Below, piece after piece: positions 1 through 9,098 of a stretch of DNA of 64,000 nucleotides. The notes beneath the pieces are model-generated. The model did not search any database. It was not told the origin of the DNA and saw only the letters and a list, made by a program, of their open reading frames with translations. Source of the DNA: Caballeronia hypogeia (GTDB lineage: Bacteria; Pseudomonadota; Gammaproteobacteria; Burkholderiales; Burkholderiaceae); the NCBI RefSeq assembly GCF_001544875.2, contig NZ_FCOA02000011.1:155984-219983 (forward strand), given 5' to 3'. Made by a program: the position numbers and the translations under genes. The stretch's first letter is position 1; the number at the start of each line of letters is the position of its first letter.

Positions 1-424
1 GGGCATCGCGCTGATGCTGGGTACGGTGGTGCTGTTCAAGATGAAGCGCGAGCGCTACGCGTGGGTCACGCTCGTACCGACCATCTGGCTGCTCATCTGC
101 ACGTTGACGGCCGGCTGGCAGAAAATTTTCGATGCGAATCCGAAGGTCGGTTTCCTCGCTCACGCGGGCAAGCTTAAGGAAGCGTTCGATGCGGGCAAGG
201 TGATGGCGCCGGCGAAGTCGCTGTCGGAGATGCAGCGAATCATCTTCAACGATTACGTCGATGCGGCGCTTTCCGGTCTGTTCATCTTCGTGGTGTTGAG
301 CATCGCGGTGTATGGCGTGATGGCGGTGCTGCGCGCACGCCGCGAAGCGAAGCCGACGGTCCGCGAGACGCCGTTCGAAGCGATGCCGGCCGGTGCGAGC
401 GCGGCGGTGCGCTCGGGTCATTGA
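1..424 (+). CDS. cstA: Carbon starvation protein CstA, C-terminal part
   Basis: The reading frame is open from the window edge and ends at 422-424, so only about the last 140 residues of a protein usually near 690 residues are present. The visible part has two hydrophobic segments, one near the start and one about 40 residues before the end, separated by a loop. It ends in a charged cytoplasmic tail. CstA proteins are inner-membrane peptide or pyruvate transporters. The call rests on recognising this C-terminal region and on the YbdD/YjiX-type small gene that follows 11 bases later, which is the standard partner of CstA. Confidence 0.85.
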   Translation, partial: GIALMLGTVVLFKMKRERYAWVTLVPTIWLLICTLTAGWQKIFDANPKVGFLAHAGKLKEAFDAGKVMAPAKSLSEMQRIIFNDYVDAALSGLFIFVVLSIAVYGVMAVLRARREAKPTVRETPFEAMPAGASAAVRSGH

Positions 425-435
425 GGAACGCCGCC

Positions 436-630
436 ATGTTCACCGATCTTCGACAGGCAGGACGGTATCTCGGCCAGGCGATGCGTCTGATGGTCGGGAT
501 GCCGGACTACGACGCGTACGTCACACACATGCAGGCGACGCATCCCGACAAGCCGGTGATGACGTACGCGGAGTTTTTCCGCGAGCGGCAGGAGGCGAGG
601 TATGGCGGCGGGGCGGGGAAGTGCTGCTGA
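436..630 (+). CDS. YbdD/YjiX family small protein
   Basis: This 64-residue protein starts at the ATG at 436, preceded by GAGGAACG overlapping the end of cstA. It is highly charged, has a Met-Pro-Asp-Tyr-Asp-Tyr-type motif in its middle and a double cysteine at its end. Proteins of this family (DUF466) are nearly always encoded directly after cstA-type transporters and are thought to be needed for their activity. The two genes are very likely one transcript, closed by the hairpin at 661-692. Confidence 0.85.
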   Translation: MFTDLRQAGRYLGQAMRLMVGMPDYDAYVTHMQATHPDKPVMTYAEFFRERQEARYGGGAGKCC

Positions 631-660
631 GTCGATGCTGATTTCTGGCAGACGATGAGA

Positions 661-692
661 ACGCGACGGTGATGAGCCGTCGCGTTTTTTTT
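661..692 (+). terminator. Rho-independent terminator of the cstA operon
   Basis: A 9-bp stem (ACGCGACGG and its complement) with a 7-base loop is followed by a run of eight T. It lies 31 bases after the stop codon of the small cstA partner and points in the same direction. Confidence 0.85.
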
Positions 693-769
693 GGCAACTA
701 ACAAAAAGGGCAGATGGCCCAAGCCATCCGCCCTTCGCTTTTCAACCAGACAACCGGCCTAAACCAACC

Positions 770-1924
770 TCAATTCACCGCTGCTGCTGCTTTCACGCCC
801 TTGTTCTTCTGCGCGCGTCCGATTTCTTCGAGCTTGATTTCCACATGCTTCGAGAACACAAACTCCGCCGGACGCTGCTTGTCGATCGGCAGATCCTTCG
901 CGAACGCGCCCGTCGTGCGCGGACCCGACAGCGCGATCCTTGCGGCCTTCAGCGGATGCGCAACCGTATCCATCACGGCCGTCGCCTCGAAACCACAATG
1001 GACCATGCAGTCCGCGCACTTCTCGTACTTGCCCGTGCCGTACTTGTCCCACTCGGTGGTTTCCATCAGTTCCTTGAAGGTCTTCACGTAACCTTCGCCG
1101 ACCAGATAGCACGGCTTCTGCCAGCCGAACACCGTGCGCGCCGGGTTGCCCCACGGCGTGCACTGATACGTCTGGTTGCCCGCGAGGAAATCGAGGAACA
1201 GCGTCGACTGGCTGAACGACCAGTTCTTGCCGTTGTTGCCGCGCTTGAAGATTTCGCGGAACAGGTTCTTGGTCTTGTCGCGGTTCAGGAAGTGCTGCTG
1301 ATCCGGCGCGCGCTCATAAGCGTATCCCGGCGAAACCGTGATGCCATCCACGCCGATCGGGCCCAGCGTGTCGAAGAACTTCGCCACGCGTTCCGGTTCG
1401 GCGTCGTTGAACAGCGTGCAGTTGATGTTCACGCGGAAACCACGGCGCTTCGCTTCCTTGATGGCCGCGACGGCCTTGTCGTACGTGCCCGGTTGCGACA
1501 CCGAGTGATCGTGCGCTTCGCGGTCGCCGTCGAGGTGCACGGACCAGACGAAATACGGGCTCGGCTCGTAATCGTCCATTTTCTTTTCCATGAGCAACGC
1601 ATTCGTGCAGAGATACACGAACTTCTTGCGCTCCATGATGCCGCGCACGATCTGCGGCATTTCCTTGTGCAGCAGCGGCTCGCCGCCCGCGATGGACACG
1701 ACTGGCGCGCCGCACTCGTCGACGGCGCCGAGACACTCTTCCAGCGACAGGCGCTGGTTCAGAATGGGATCCGGATAATCGATCTTGCCGCAGCCGTTAC
1801 AGGCGAGATTGCAGCGGAACAGCGGTTCCAGCATCAGCGCGAGCGGATAGCGCTTCGTGCCCGTGATGTGCTGCTTGAAGATGTAGGCGCCAACGCGCGC
1901 CTTCTGGAGCATCGGGATAGACAA
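770..1924 (-). CDS. hpnH: Hopanoid biosynthesis radical SAM protein HpnH
   Basis: This 384-residue protein carries the radical SAM signature C-x3-C-x2-C at Cys38, Cys42 and Cys45, followed by a GGEPLL motif around residue 80. HpnH joins the 5'-deoxyadenosyl radical to diploptene, making adenosylhopane, the first step of extended hopanoid side chains. The N-terminal segment and the whole length agree with the family. It lies 14 bases after ispH on the same strand and is probably co-transcribed with it. That pairing links isoprenoid precursor supply to hopanoid synthesis and is common in Burkholderiales. Confidence 0.93.
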   Translation of the reverse strand: MSIPMLQKARVGAYIFKQHITGTKRYPLALMLEPLFRCNLACNGCGKIDYPDPILNQRLSLEECLGAVDECGAPVVSIAGGEPLLHKEMPQIVRGIMERKKFVYLCTNALLMEKKMDDYEPSPYFVWSVHLDGDREAHDHSVSQPGTYDKAVAAIKEAKRRGFRVNINCTLFNDAEPERVAKFFDTLGPIGVDGITVSPGYAYERAPDQQHFLNRDKTKNLFREIFKRGNNGKNWSFSQSTLFLDFLAGNQTYQCTPWGNPARTVFGWQKPCYLVGEGYVKTFKELMETTEWDKYGTGKYEKCADCMVHCGFEATAVMDTVAHPLKAARIALSGPRTTGAFAKDLPIDKQRPAEFVFSKHVEIKLEEIGRAQKNKGVKAAAAVN

Positions 1925-1937
1925 TTGCGTCCTCTCC

Positions 1938-2900
1938 TTATTCTTCGCGAACGTCCGTCGCCGCGACGGCGGCGAGCGGTTGCATGAGTTTCGCGGGAAG
2001 TTTGAATTCGACCTTTTCCTCGCGCCCGTTCATCGTCGTGACTTCGACGTGTCCGATTGCGCGCAGGGCATCGATCACATGTTCGACCATTTCCTCAGGC
2101 GCCGACGCGCCGGCCGTGATGCCGACCGTCTGCACATTGGCAAACCATTCCGGCCTGATTTCCGAACCGTCCGCCACGAGGTAGCTCGGCACGCCGCTTT
2201 CGGCGCCGATCTCCCGCAGGCGGTTCGAATTGGAACTGTTGGTGGCGCCCACCACGAGCAGCACGTCCACCTCGCGTGACAGCTCGCGCACGGCGGCCTG
2301 GCGGTTCTGCGTCGCGTAGCAGATATCGCGCGTGTCCGGTCCGACGATGTCGGTGAAACGGCGCTGCAATGCGTCGATGATGCCGCGCGTGTCATCGACA
2401 GAAAGCGTGGTCTGCGTGACGTACGCGACCGGCGTGTCGCGCGCGAGCGTCAGCGTTTCGACCTCGGCTTCGCTCTGCACCAGCACGACCTCGCCGGGAA
2501 TCTGCCCGATCGTGCCTTCCACTTCCGGATGTCCCGCGTGCCCGATCAGAATCAGCGTGCGGCCCTGCGACACGTATTGCCGGCCCTGCACATGCACCTT
2601 GGTGACGAGCGGGCAGGTGGCGTCGAGTACGTCGAGACCGCGATTCTGCGCGTCCTGTTCGACCGTTTTCGCCACGCCGTGCGCGCTGAAAATCGCGACC
2701 GCGCCGTGCGGGACTTCATCGAGTTCTTCGACGAAACGTGCGCCCTTGCTGCGCAGATTGTCGACGACATGCCGGTTGTGAACGATCTCATGACGCACAT
2801 AGACCGGTGCGCCATGCCGTTCGAGGGCCCGATCGACGATTTCGATCGCACGGACCACACCCGCACAAAAGCCGCGGGGTTGAGCAAGGATGATACGCAT
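1938..2900 (-). CDS. ispH: 4-hydroxy-3-methylbut-2-enyl diphosphate reductase
   Basis: IspH (LytB) makes IPP and DMAPP in the last step of the MEP pathway. The protein has 320 residues if translated from the ATG at 2898-2900, which gives the usual N-terminus. Its three iron-sulfur ligands are at Cys12, Cys96 and Cys194. The substrate-contacting residues His41, His124 and Glu126 sit in the expected motifs. The frame is open for a further 89 codons upstream, but that part has no family similarity. A perfect 18-bp palindrome lies about 70 bases upstream of the start. The gene leads the ispH-hpnH pair. Confidence 0.95.
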   Translation of the reverse strand: MRIILAQPRGFCAGVVRAIEIVDRALERHGAPVYVRHEIVHNRHVVDNLRSKGARFVEELDEVPHGAVAIFSAHGVAKTVEQDAQNRGLDVLDATCPLVTKVHVQGRQYVSQGRTLILIGHAGHPEVEGTIGQIPGEVVLVQSEAEVETLTLARDTPVAYVTQTTLSVDDTRGIIDALQRRFTDIVGPDTRDICYATQNRQAAVRELSREVDVLLVVGATNSSNSNRLREIGAESGVPSYLVADGSEIRPEWFANVQTVGITAGASAPEEMVEHVIDALRAIGHVEVTTMNGREEKVEFKLPAKLMQPLAAVAATDVREE

Positions 2901-3368
2901 ATTCGAACGAACTCTGACTGACGCGGGGTTAGCCGGCGCGAAGCTGCCGCTTTCCGAATACGACCTGGATGGACGTTCGAACGTCCAGATGAGGCAGGCC
3001 GGAAAGCAGACCGGAAAAAAAGACACGGTATGCCGGTCTAGGCGCCGAAGTTGACCGCGTATTCTAACGCTTTCCCTTTTCGGGTGCTCATTGCGCGCGT
3101 CCAGGGGCGAAACGGCGCAGCGCGTGCAAATACAGCGATTTTCAGAACCCAGTAAACTGTCCGACACTTCGGGCCGCGCGCCTCAAGGCCGGCGCCCGCA
3201 CCATCGCGCCTGCCTGCCTGCGAGACAGGTCTTGCGCGCGGCCCGGTCCATGTATTTTTCACGCAACGCCCAAGCCGTCACGTCGCGCGATACGCCCTTT
3301 CAGGCGCCGAAATCGAACGCGAATCGTGCGGTTCCGTTGCGCATCATTTTCGAGCTGACCATTTATTC
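2901..3368. other. Divergent intergenic region between ispH and hpnB
   Basis: These 468 bases separate two divergently read genes and hold no convincing coding sequence. Short open frames here lack ribosome-binding sites and family resemblance. The only structure seen is the 18-bp palindrome at 2970-2987. Promoters for both genes are expected here but no clear -35/-10 pair could be assigned. Confidence 0.6.
2970..2987. promoter_or_regulatory. Perfect 18-bp palindrome upstream of ispH
   Basis: The sequence TGGACGTTCGAACGTCCA equals its own reverse complement. It sits about 70 bases before the ispH start codon in non-coding DNA. Its symmetry and lack of a loop fit an operator for a dimeric regulator better than a terminator. 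The binding protein is unknown. Confidence 0.4.
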
Positions 3369-4571
3369 ATGCTATTGATCGCCTGGCTGTCTTTCTTGAT
3401 CTGGATCGTGCTGCTGTTGGCCCGCGGCGGCTTCTGGCGGGCCGAGCCCGCAGCGGCGCTTTCGGAGACGACGGTGCACGCGGTCGGCAACGCCGAGATC
3501 GCGCGGCGCGGCGCCTGGCCCGCGCTCGTGGTCGTCGTGCCGGCGCGCAACGAAGCCGATGTCATCGGGCGCGCGGTCGGCTCGCTGCTGAAGCAGGACT
3601 ATGCGGGCGCGTTCCACGTGATCGTCGTCGACGACCACAGCACCGACGGCACCGCCAGCGTCGCGCTCGCCGCCGCCCGTGATCTTGGTCTCGAAGACCG
3701 TCTGACCGTGCTGACCGCGCAGCCGTTGCCGACGGGCTGGTCGGGCAAGGTCTGGGCGCAGTCGCAGGGCATCGGCGCGATCGATTCGCTCGGCTTGCCC
3801 GCCGAATTCCTGCTGCTCACGGACGCCGACATCCACCATCCGGCCGATGCCGCCACGCAGCTCGTCGCGCGCACCATCCTCGAAGACCGCGATCTCGTCT
3901 CGCTGATGGTGCGTCTGCGCTGCGATTCGCTTTGGGAAAAGGCGCTGATTCCGGCCTTCGTGTTCTTCTTCGCCAAGCTCTATCCGTTCGCGTGGGTGGG
4001 CGACGTGAAGAAAGCCACGGCGGGCGCGGCGGGCGGCTGCATGCTGGTGCGCCGCTCGGCGCTGATCGAAGCGGGCGGGATCGAATCGATCCGCCAGGAA
4101 CTGATCGACGATTGCAGTCTCGCCGCGCGCATCAAGCATCGCGCGGGACGCAACGACGCACGGCCGATCCGTCTCGATCTCGCCGAGCGCAGCGAATCGC
4201 TGCGGCCTTACGACAACTGGCGCGAAATCTGGAACATGATCGCGCGGACGGCCTTCACGCAGTTGCGCTATTCGCCGCTGCTGCTCGCGGGAACCTTGCT
4301 CGGCATGGCGGTGATCTACCTCGCGCCGCCGGTGCTGGCGCTCACGTACGGCGCGCGCGCGTGGCCGGCGTGCGCCGCGTGGGCGTTCATGTGCATCGCC
4401 TACGGACCGATGCTGCGCTATTACCGCAGGTCGCTGTTGTGGGCGCCGCTGCTGCCGCTCGTCGCGTTGTTCTATGTCAGCGCGACGATCGGCTCGGCCG
4501 TGCGTTACTGGAGCGGAAAGGGCGGGCAGTGGAAGGCGCGCGTGCAGGCGCCGACGCAGGAAGGTTCGTAA
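3369..4571 (+). CDS. hpnB: Hopene-associated glycosyltransferase HpnB
   Basis: This 400-residue protein has a single N-terminal membrane segment (about residues 2-20), a GT-A glycosyltransferase domain with VVDDHSTDGT and a TDADIHH metal-binding motif, and three or four C-terminal membrane segments (about residues 300-380). The pattern and the characteristic stretches between the motifs match the hopene-associated family HpnB. The precise sugar transfer is not established for the family. It is divergent from ispH and convergent with the next gene. Closely placed hpnH and hpnA support a hopanoid role. Confidence 0.85.
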   Translation: MLLIAWLSFLIWIVLLLARGGFWRAEPAAALSETTVHAVGNAEIARRGAWPALVVVVPARNEADVIGRAVGSLLKQDYAGAFHVIVVDDHSTDGTASVALAAARDLGLEDRLTVLTAQPLPTGWSGKVWAQSQGIGAIDSLGLPAEFLLLTDADIHHPADAATQLVARTILEDRDLVSLMVRLRCDSLWEKALIPAFVFFFAKLYPFAWVGDVKKATAGAAGGCMLVRRSALIEAGGIESIRQELIDDCSLAARIKHRAGRNDARPIRLDLAERSESLRPYDNWREIWNMIARTAFTQLRYSPLLLAGTLLGMAVIYLAPPVLALTYGARAWPACAAWAFMCIAYGPMLRYYRRSLLWAPLLPLVALFYVSATIGSAVRYWSGKGGQWKARVQAPTQEGS

Positions 4572-4583
4572 CCGCGGCGCAGC

Positions 4584-4607
4584 GGCGGCTTCGTTCGGGA
4601 AGCCGCC
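4584..4607. terminator. Hairpin between convergent genes
   Basis: A 9-bp stem (GGCGGCTTC and its complement) with a 6-base loop fills the 36-base gap between the hpnB stop and the stop of the facing gene. There is no T run on either strand, so termination is likely but unproven. Confidence 0.4.
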
Positions 4608-5165
4608 TTACTTCTTCGTCAGCATGGCGTACAGCTCGATGACCATGTTCGGCGAAAACGTGAACGGCACCCAGCCGTGACCGGCGTGACGCAGGATCAG
4701 CAGGCGGTCGCCGTTTGCATGCTTCTGCGTCGCCATGACCGGATTCTTCGTGGCCGCGAAGCGCCATCCCGGCGCGATGCCCGTCGGCTGCTCCACCGAC
4801 ATCGACGCGCGCACGTTCGACAACTCCCCGATCAGTTCCGATATCCCTTCCGGGCTCAGCTTCACCGTCTTGCCCGCGATCGTCATTTCGATCGCGTTCT
4901 GCTCGGGGCGCGAGACGACCAGCGTGGGCGGCTCGTTGAGCGCGGGCGGTTCGTCGGGCGTGGGCATTTCGCCGCCCAGTGCTGGCGGCTCGTCCGGTGA
5001 GGCCTCGGCTTGCGCGGATGATGCGGGCGCGTTGTCGGGCGCGCCGTGCGTCGGCACGGCTGCGTCTGTCTTCGATTCAGCAGACGATGGATCGCATGCG
5101 GTGGCGGCCTGAAGGAGCGTGTCGAGGCTCGACTCCAGCGCGCCGAGCTGGTCTTGTAGATTCAT
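4608..5165 (-). CDS. Conserved hypothetical protein with acidic Pro-rich N-terminal half
   Basis: The function is not recognised. The 185-residue product starts with a short amphipathic stretch rich in leucine, followed by a low-complexity region of Ala, Pro, Glu and Asp (about residues 25-85) with a repeated PDEPPAL motif. A compact C-terminal domain (about residues 90-185) with regular alternating hydrophobic residues follows. No signal peptide or membrane segment is visible. The codon use is like that of its neighbours, so it is likely a genuine gene typical of Burkholderiaceae. Confidence 0.65.
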   Translation of the reverse strand: MNLQDQLGALESSLDTLLQAATACDPSSAESKTDAAVPTHGAPDNAPASSAQAEASPDEPPALGGEMPTPDEPPALNEPPTLVVSRPEQNAIEMTIAGKTVKLSPEGISELIGELSNVRASMSVEQPTGIAPGWRFAATKNPVMATQKHANGDRLLILRHAGHGWVPFTFSPNMVIELYAMLTKK

Positions 5166-5340
5166 TGCGTGAGTGTCTGTCTAGCGAGCTTGCGGCGAGG
5201 CACAGATTCTACTCGCTCACATTTGGGGAGGCCGCCACAGGTTGTAACCAATTGCACGCATCGTGCGGATTACGCGACAGATTTCTTGCGTGCGATGCGC
5301 ATCGGCGCTAATGCGCTCAAGCGCTGCGACGTCGAGCGTG

Positions 5341-5380
5341 CCCAAAAACAAAACCGGCATCGCCCGAGGCGATGCCGGTT
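5341..5380 (-). terminator. Rho-independent terminator of icd
   Basis: A perfect 13-bp stem (AACCGGCATCGCC and its complement) with a 3-base loop lies about 55 bases beyond the icd stop. On the minus strand it is followed by TTTGTTTTT. Confidence 0.85.
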
Positions 5381-5435
5381 CATCGACGAGGCGCGCGGCT
5401 TGTGTTGCCCGCCGCGCCCCGCACTCGCTTCGCGA

Positions 5436-7682
5436 TTACTTCGCGTTTGCCTGCGCGATCGCGGCGTTGAGCGTCTGGCTCGGACGCATTGCGGCTTCGA
5501 GCTTCTTCTCGTCCGGCTTGTAGTAGCCGCCGATATCCACCGCGTTGCCCTGCACCGCGGCGAGTTCGTCGACGATCTTCTGCTCGTTCTCGGCCAGCGT
5601 CTTCGCGAGCGGCGCGAACTGTTCGGCGAGCGCCTTGTCTTCCGTCTGGTTCGCCAACTCTTGCGCCCAGTACATCGCGAGATAGAACTGGCTGCCGCGA
5701 TTGTCGAGCTGGCCGGTCTTCGGCGACGGGCTCTTGTTGTTGTCGAGCAGCTTGCCGGTGGCCGAATCGAGCGCCTTCGCGACGAGCTTCGCACGCGCGT
5801 TGTCGTTCTTGATGCCGAGCTCTTCCAGCGACACCGCCAGCGCCAGGAATTCGCCCAGCGAATCCCAGCGCAGGTGGTTTTCCTGCACGAGCTGCTGCAC
5901 GTGCTTCGGCGCCGAGCCGCCCGCGCCCGTTTCATACAGTCCGCCGCCCGCCATCAGCGGAACGATGGACAGCATCTTCGCGCTGGTGCCGAGTTCCATG
6001 ATCGGGAACAGATCGGTCAGATAGTCGCGCAGGATGTTGCCGGTGGCCGAGATCGTGTCCATGCCGCGGATCACGCGCTCGAGCGTGTAACGCATGGCGC
6101 GCACCTGCGACATGATCTGGATGTCGAGGCCCTTCGTGTCGTAATCCTTCAGGTACGTTTCGACCTTCTTGATCAGCTCGGCTTCGTGCGGACGATACGG
6201 GTCGAGCCAGAACACCGCCGGCGTGCCCGAGTTCTTCACGCGCGTGACGGTGAGCTTGACCCAGTCGCGGATCGGCGCGTCCTTGACCAGGCACATGCGC
6301 CAGATGTCGCCCTTTTCGACTTCCTGCGTGAGCCCTTCGATGACTTCGCCCGTCGCGTTGTCGACGATGCGCGCCGTGCCGTCTTCGGCGATTTCGAAAG
6401 TCTTGTCGTGCGAGCCGTACTCTTCGGCCTTCTGCGCCATCAGGCCGACGTTCGGCACCGTTCCCATGGTCTTGGGATCGAACGCGCCGTTGGTCTTGCA
6501 GAAGTTGATGATTTCCTGATAAATGCGCGCGAACGTGCTTTCCGGAATCAGGCATTTCGTGTCTTGCGGACGGCCGTCGGCGCCCCACATCTTGCCGCCG
6601 GCGCGGATCATCGCGGGCATGGACGCGTCGACAATCACGTCGTTCGGCGCGTGCAGGTTCGAGATGCCCTTGGCGGAGTCGACCATCGCCAGAGCCGGGC
6701 GCTTTTCGTGACACGCGTGCATGTCGCGGATGACTTCGTCGCGTTGCGATTCCGGCAGCGCCTCGATCTTCGTGTACAGATCGACGAGACCGTTGTTCAC
6801 GTTGATGCCGAGCTCTTCGAACAGCTTCGAGTGCTTGGCGAACGCGTCCTTGTAGAACACCTTCACGGCATGACCGAAGACGATCGGGTGCGAGACCTTC
6901 ATCATGGTCGCCTTGACGTGCAGCGACAGCATGACGCCGGTGTCGAACGCGTCCTGCATCTGTTCTTCGTAGAACTCGACCAGCGCCTTCTTGCTCATGA
7001 ACATGCTGTCGACGATCTCGCCTTCCTGCAGCTTGACCTTCGGCTTCAGCACGATGGTTTCGCCAAGCTTCGTGACGAGTTCCATGCGGACTTCGCGGGC
7101 CTTGTCGTTCGTGACGGACTTTTCACCGTGATAGAAGTCGCCGTGCTTCATGTGCGCGACGTGGGTGCGCGAAGCCATGCTCCACTGGCCCATGCTGTGC
7201 GGATGCTTCTTCGCGTAGTTCTTCACGGCCAGCGGCGCGCGGCGGTCCGAGTTGCCTTCGCGCAGCACCGGATTCACGGCTGAGCCGAGGCACTTGCCAT
7301 AGCGCGCGCGAATGGCCTTCTCTTCGTCGTTCTTCGGCTCTTCGGGATAGTCGGGCAGCTTGTAGCCCTTCGACTGGAGCTCCTTGATCGCGCTGGTCAG
7401 CTGATGCAGCGACGCGCTGATGTTCGGCAGCTTGATGATGTTGGTGTCGGCGTCCTGCGTGAGTTCGCCGAGCTTCGCGAGGTTGTCGGGGACCTTTTGC
7501 TCGTCGGTCAGATACTCGGGGAATTCGCCCAGGATGCGCGCGGCGACCGAGATGTCGCTGGTCGCGACGTTCACGCCCGCCGGCGCGGTGAAGGTGCGGA
7601 TGATCGGCAGAAAGGCGCTGGTCGCGAGCAGCGGAGCTTCGTCGGTCAGGGTGTAGATGATGGTGGGTTGCTGATTACTCAT
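5436..7682 (-). CDS. icd: Monomeric NADP-dependent isocitrate dehydrogenase
   Basis: The 748-residue length and the sequence throughout match the monomeric IDH type, which converts isocitrate to 2-oxoglutarate and CO2 with NADP in the cytoplasmic TCA cycle. Typical family stretches are NSDRRAPLAVKNYAKKHPHS near residue 140 and SMGGADN-free regions expected of this non-dimeric class. The ATG at 7680-7682 gives the conventional N-terminus MSNQQPTIIYT; an in-frame ATG five codons upstream is also possible. It is a single-gene unit with its own strong terminator at 5341-5380. Nothing in it appears damaged. Confidence 0.95.
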   Translation of the reverse strand: MSNQQPTIIYTLTDEAPLLATSAFLPIIRTFTAPAGVNVATSDISVAARILGEFPEYLTDEQKVPDNLAKLGELTQDADTNIIKLPNISASLHQLTSAIKELQSKGYKLPDYPEEPKNDEEKAIRARYGKCLGSAVNPVLREGNSDRRAPLAVKNYAKKHPHSMGQWSMASRTHVAHMKHGDFYHGEKSVTNDKAREVRMELVTKLGETIVLKPKVKLQEGEIVDSMFMSKKALVEFYEEQMQDAFDTGVMLSLHVKATMMKVSHPIVFGHAVKVFYKDAFAKHSKLFEELGINVNNGLVDLYTKIEALPESQRDEVIRDMHACHEKRPALAMVDSAKGISNLHAPNDVIVDASMPAMIRAGGKMWGADGRPQDTKCLIPESTFARIYQEIINFCKTNGAFDPKTMGTVPNVGLMAQKAEEYGSHDKTFEIAEDGTARIVDNATGEVIEGLTQEVEKGDIWRMCLVKDAPIRDWVKLTVTRVKNSGTPAVFWLDPYRPHEAELIKKVETYLKDYDTKGLDIQIMSQVRAMRYTLERVIRGMDTISATGNILRDYLTDLFPIMELGTSAKMLSIVPLMAGGGLYETGAGGSAPKHVQQLVQENHLRWDSLGEFLALAVSLEELGIKNDNARAKLVAKALDSATGKLLDNNKSPSPKTGQLDNRGSQFYLAMYWAQELANQTEDKALAEQFAPLAKTLAENEQKIVDELAAVQGNAVDIGGYYKPDEKKLEAAMRPSQTLNAAIAQANAK

Positions 7683-7927
7683 CGCTTGTCTCGACATCCG
7701 AAAACAGGTTGGAAAAAACCGCCGGCCTCAATCGCCCTTCCGGCAACAAACCGCTATTCTGCCTGATTTTGTGAGGCGCGCGTGCGAATTTCGGCTCCCG
7801 TGAACCGATAAAACAGGCGTTTTTATTGCTATATCAATGACTTAACGTTTTTCGAGTCTTATACAAGAGTTGCGATTTTCGAGGTCCGTCGCCACCGCCG
7901 CGCCGTTTCACGCAATGACGCGGCGCT

Positions 7928-8938
7928 TCACGCAGTGAGATAGCCGTTCGCGCGGAACCATTCCAGCGCGTCTTTCAGTCCCTCGCGATAGGGCCGCGCG
8001 CCGTAACCCAGCTCGCGCTCGGCCTTGGCCGACGTGAAATACATCTTGTTCTTCGACATCTTGAGCGCATCGACTGTCACGAACGGCTCCTTGCCGCTCA
8101 CCTTCGCGAAAAGCTCCGCGCCCACCGCGAGAGGATAAAGCGGTCCGCGCGGCAATTTGATGGTGGGCGGCTTGCGGCCGACGAATCCGGCGATATCCGC
8201 GAGCATCTGCTGCAAGGGCAGATTCTCGCCGCCCAATATATAGCGCTCGCCGATGCGGCCGCGTTCCAGCGCCAGGAAATGCCCGTTCGCGACGTCATCG
8301 ACATGCACGAGGTTCAGGCCCGTATCGACGAACGCCGGAATCTTGCCCGTCGCCGCTTCCACGATGATGCGCCCGGTCGGCGTCGGGCGCACGTCGCGCG
8401 GGCCGATCGGCGTCGACGGATTGACGATCACCGCGGGCAGCGAGTTCTGCGCGACCATGCGCTCGACTGCGCGCTCGGCCAGCACCTTGCTGCGCTTGTA
8501 GGCGCCGATGGTGCTCGCCGCATCCGACGGCTTCGTCTCGTCGACGATCGCGCCCGAGCTCGTCACCTTGAGCGTCGCGACGCTGCTGGTATAGACGACG
8601 CGCTCGACGCCCTCGGCCAGCGCCGCGCGCATGGTCGCTTCGGTGCCTTCGAGATTCGCGCGCTCGATTTCGCCGGGATCGGGCGCCCAGATGCGGTAAT
8701 CCGCCGCGACGTGGAACAGGAAGCGGCAGCCTTTGAGCGCCGCGCGCATGGACGCTTCGTCGCGCATGTCGCCGACGACGATCTCGGCATTCAGCGACTC
8801 CACGTTCTTGCGCGGGCTGGTCGCGCGCACGAGCACGCGCACGTCGAAGCCGCGTTCGATGGCGAGCCGCGCGACCGCGGACCCGACGAATCCCGAGGCG
8901 CCCGTAACGAGCACGCGAGAGCCGGAAAAATCAGTCAT
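7928..8938 (-). CDS. hpnA: Hopanoid-associated sugar epimerase HpnA
   Basis: This 336-residue protein of the extended SDR family has the Rossmann motif GASGFVGS near residue 13 and the catalytic YKRSK near residue 145, with an upstream TSS motif. It matches the HpnA group found in hopanoid loci. It is presumed to act on a nucleotide sugar or on the ribose-derived side chain of adenosylhopane, but its reaction has not been settled. A GAGGT ribosome-binding site lies 7 bases before the ATG. It lies apart from hpnH and hpnB with icd between them. Confidence 0.85.
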   Translation of the reverse strand: MTDFSGSRVLVTGASGFVGSAVARLAIERGFDVRVLVRATSPRKNVESLNAEIVVGDMRDEASMRAALKGCRFLFHVAADYRIWAPDPGEIERANLEGTEATMRAALAEGVERVVYTSSVATLKVTSSGAIVDETKPSDAASTIGAYKRSKVLAERAVERMVAQNSLPAVIVNPSTPIGPRDVRPTPTGRIIVEAATGKIPAFVDTGLNLVHVDDVANGHFLALERGRIGERYILGGENLPLQQMLADIAGFVGRKPPTIKLPRGPLYPLAVGAELFAKVSGKEPFVTVDALKMSKNKMYFTSAKAERELGYGARPYREGLKDALEWFRANGYLTA

Positions 8939-9098
8939 TCTTACCTCATTGAAAACGTGCGCGCGGCCCTTTTCGTAACGATTGCCGCGTCAAAAATTGC
9001 CTGCAAAGCCCGATGTGACAAGGGCTCGCGGCTCATGCTATGGTCCTCGCCTGCTGCCGGCGCGAGGCCGCGCAAAACGTGAACACAACCGGTCAACG

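Noticed and set aside
3038..3262. 74-codon frame upstream of ispH
   Set aside because: It is antisense to nothing known but lacks a start signal and coding bias; the region is better explained as a divergent promoter.
5169..7283. Open frame of about 700 codons opposite icd
   Set aside because: The composition is that of an antisense shadow, and the icd gene on the other strand is certain.
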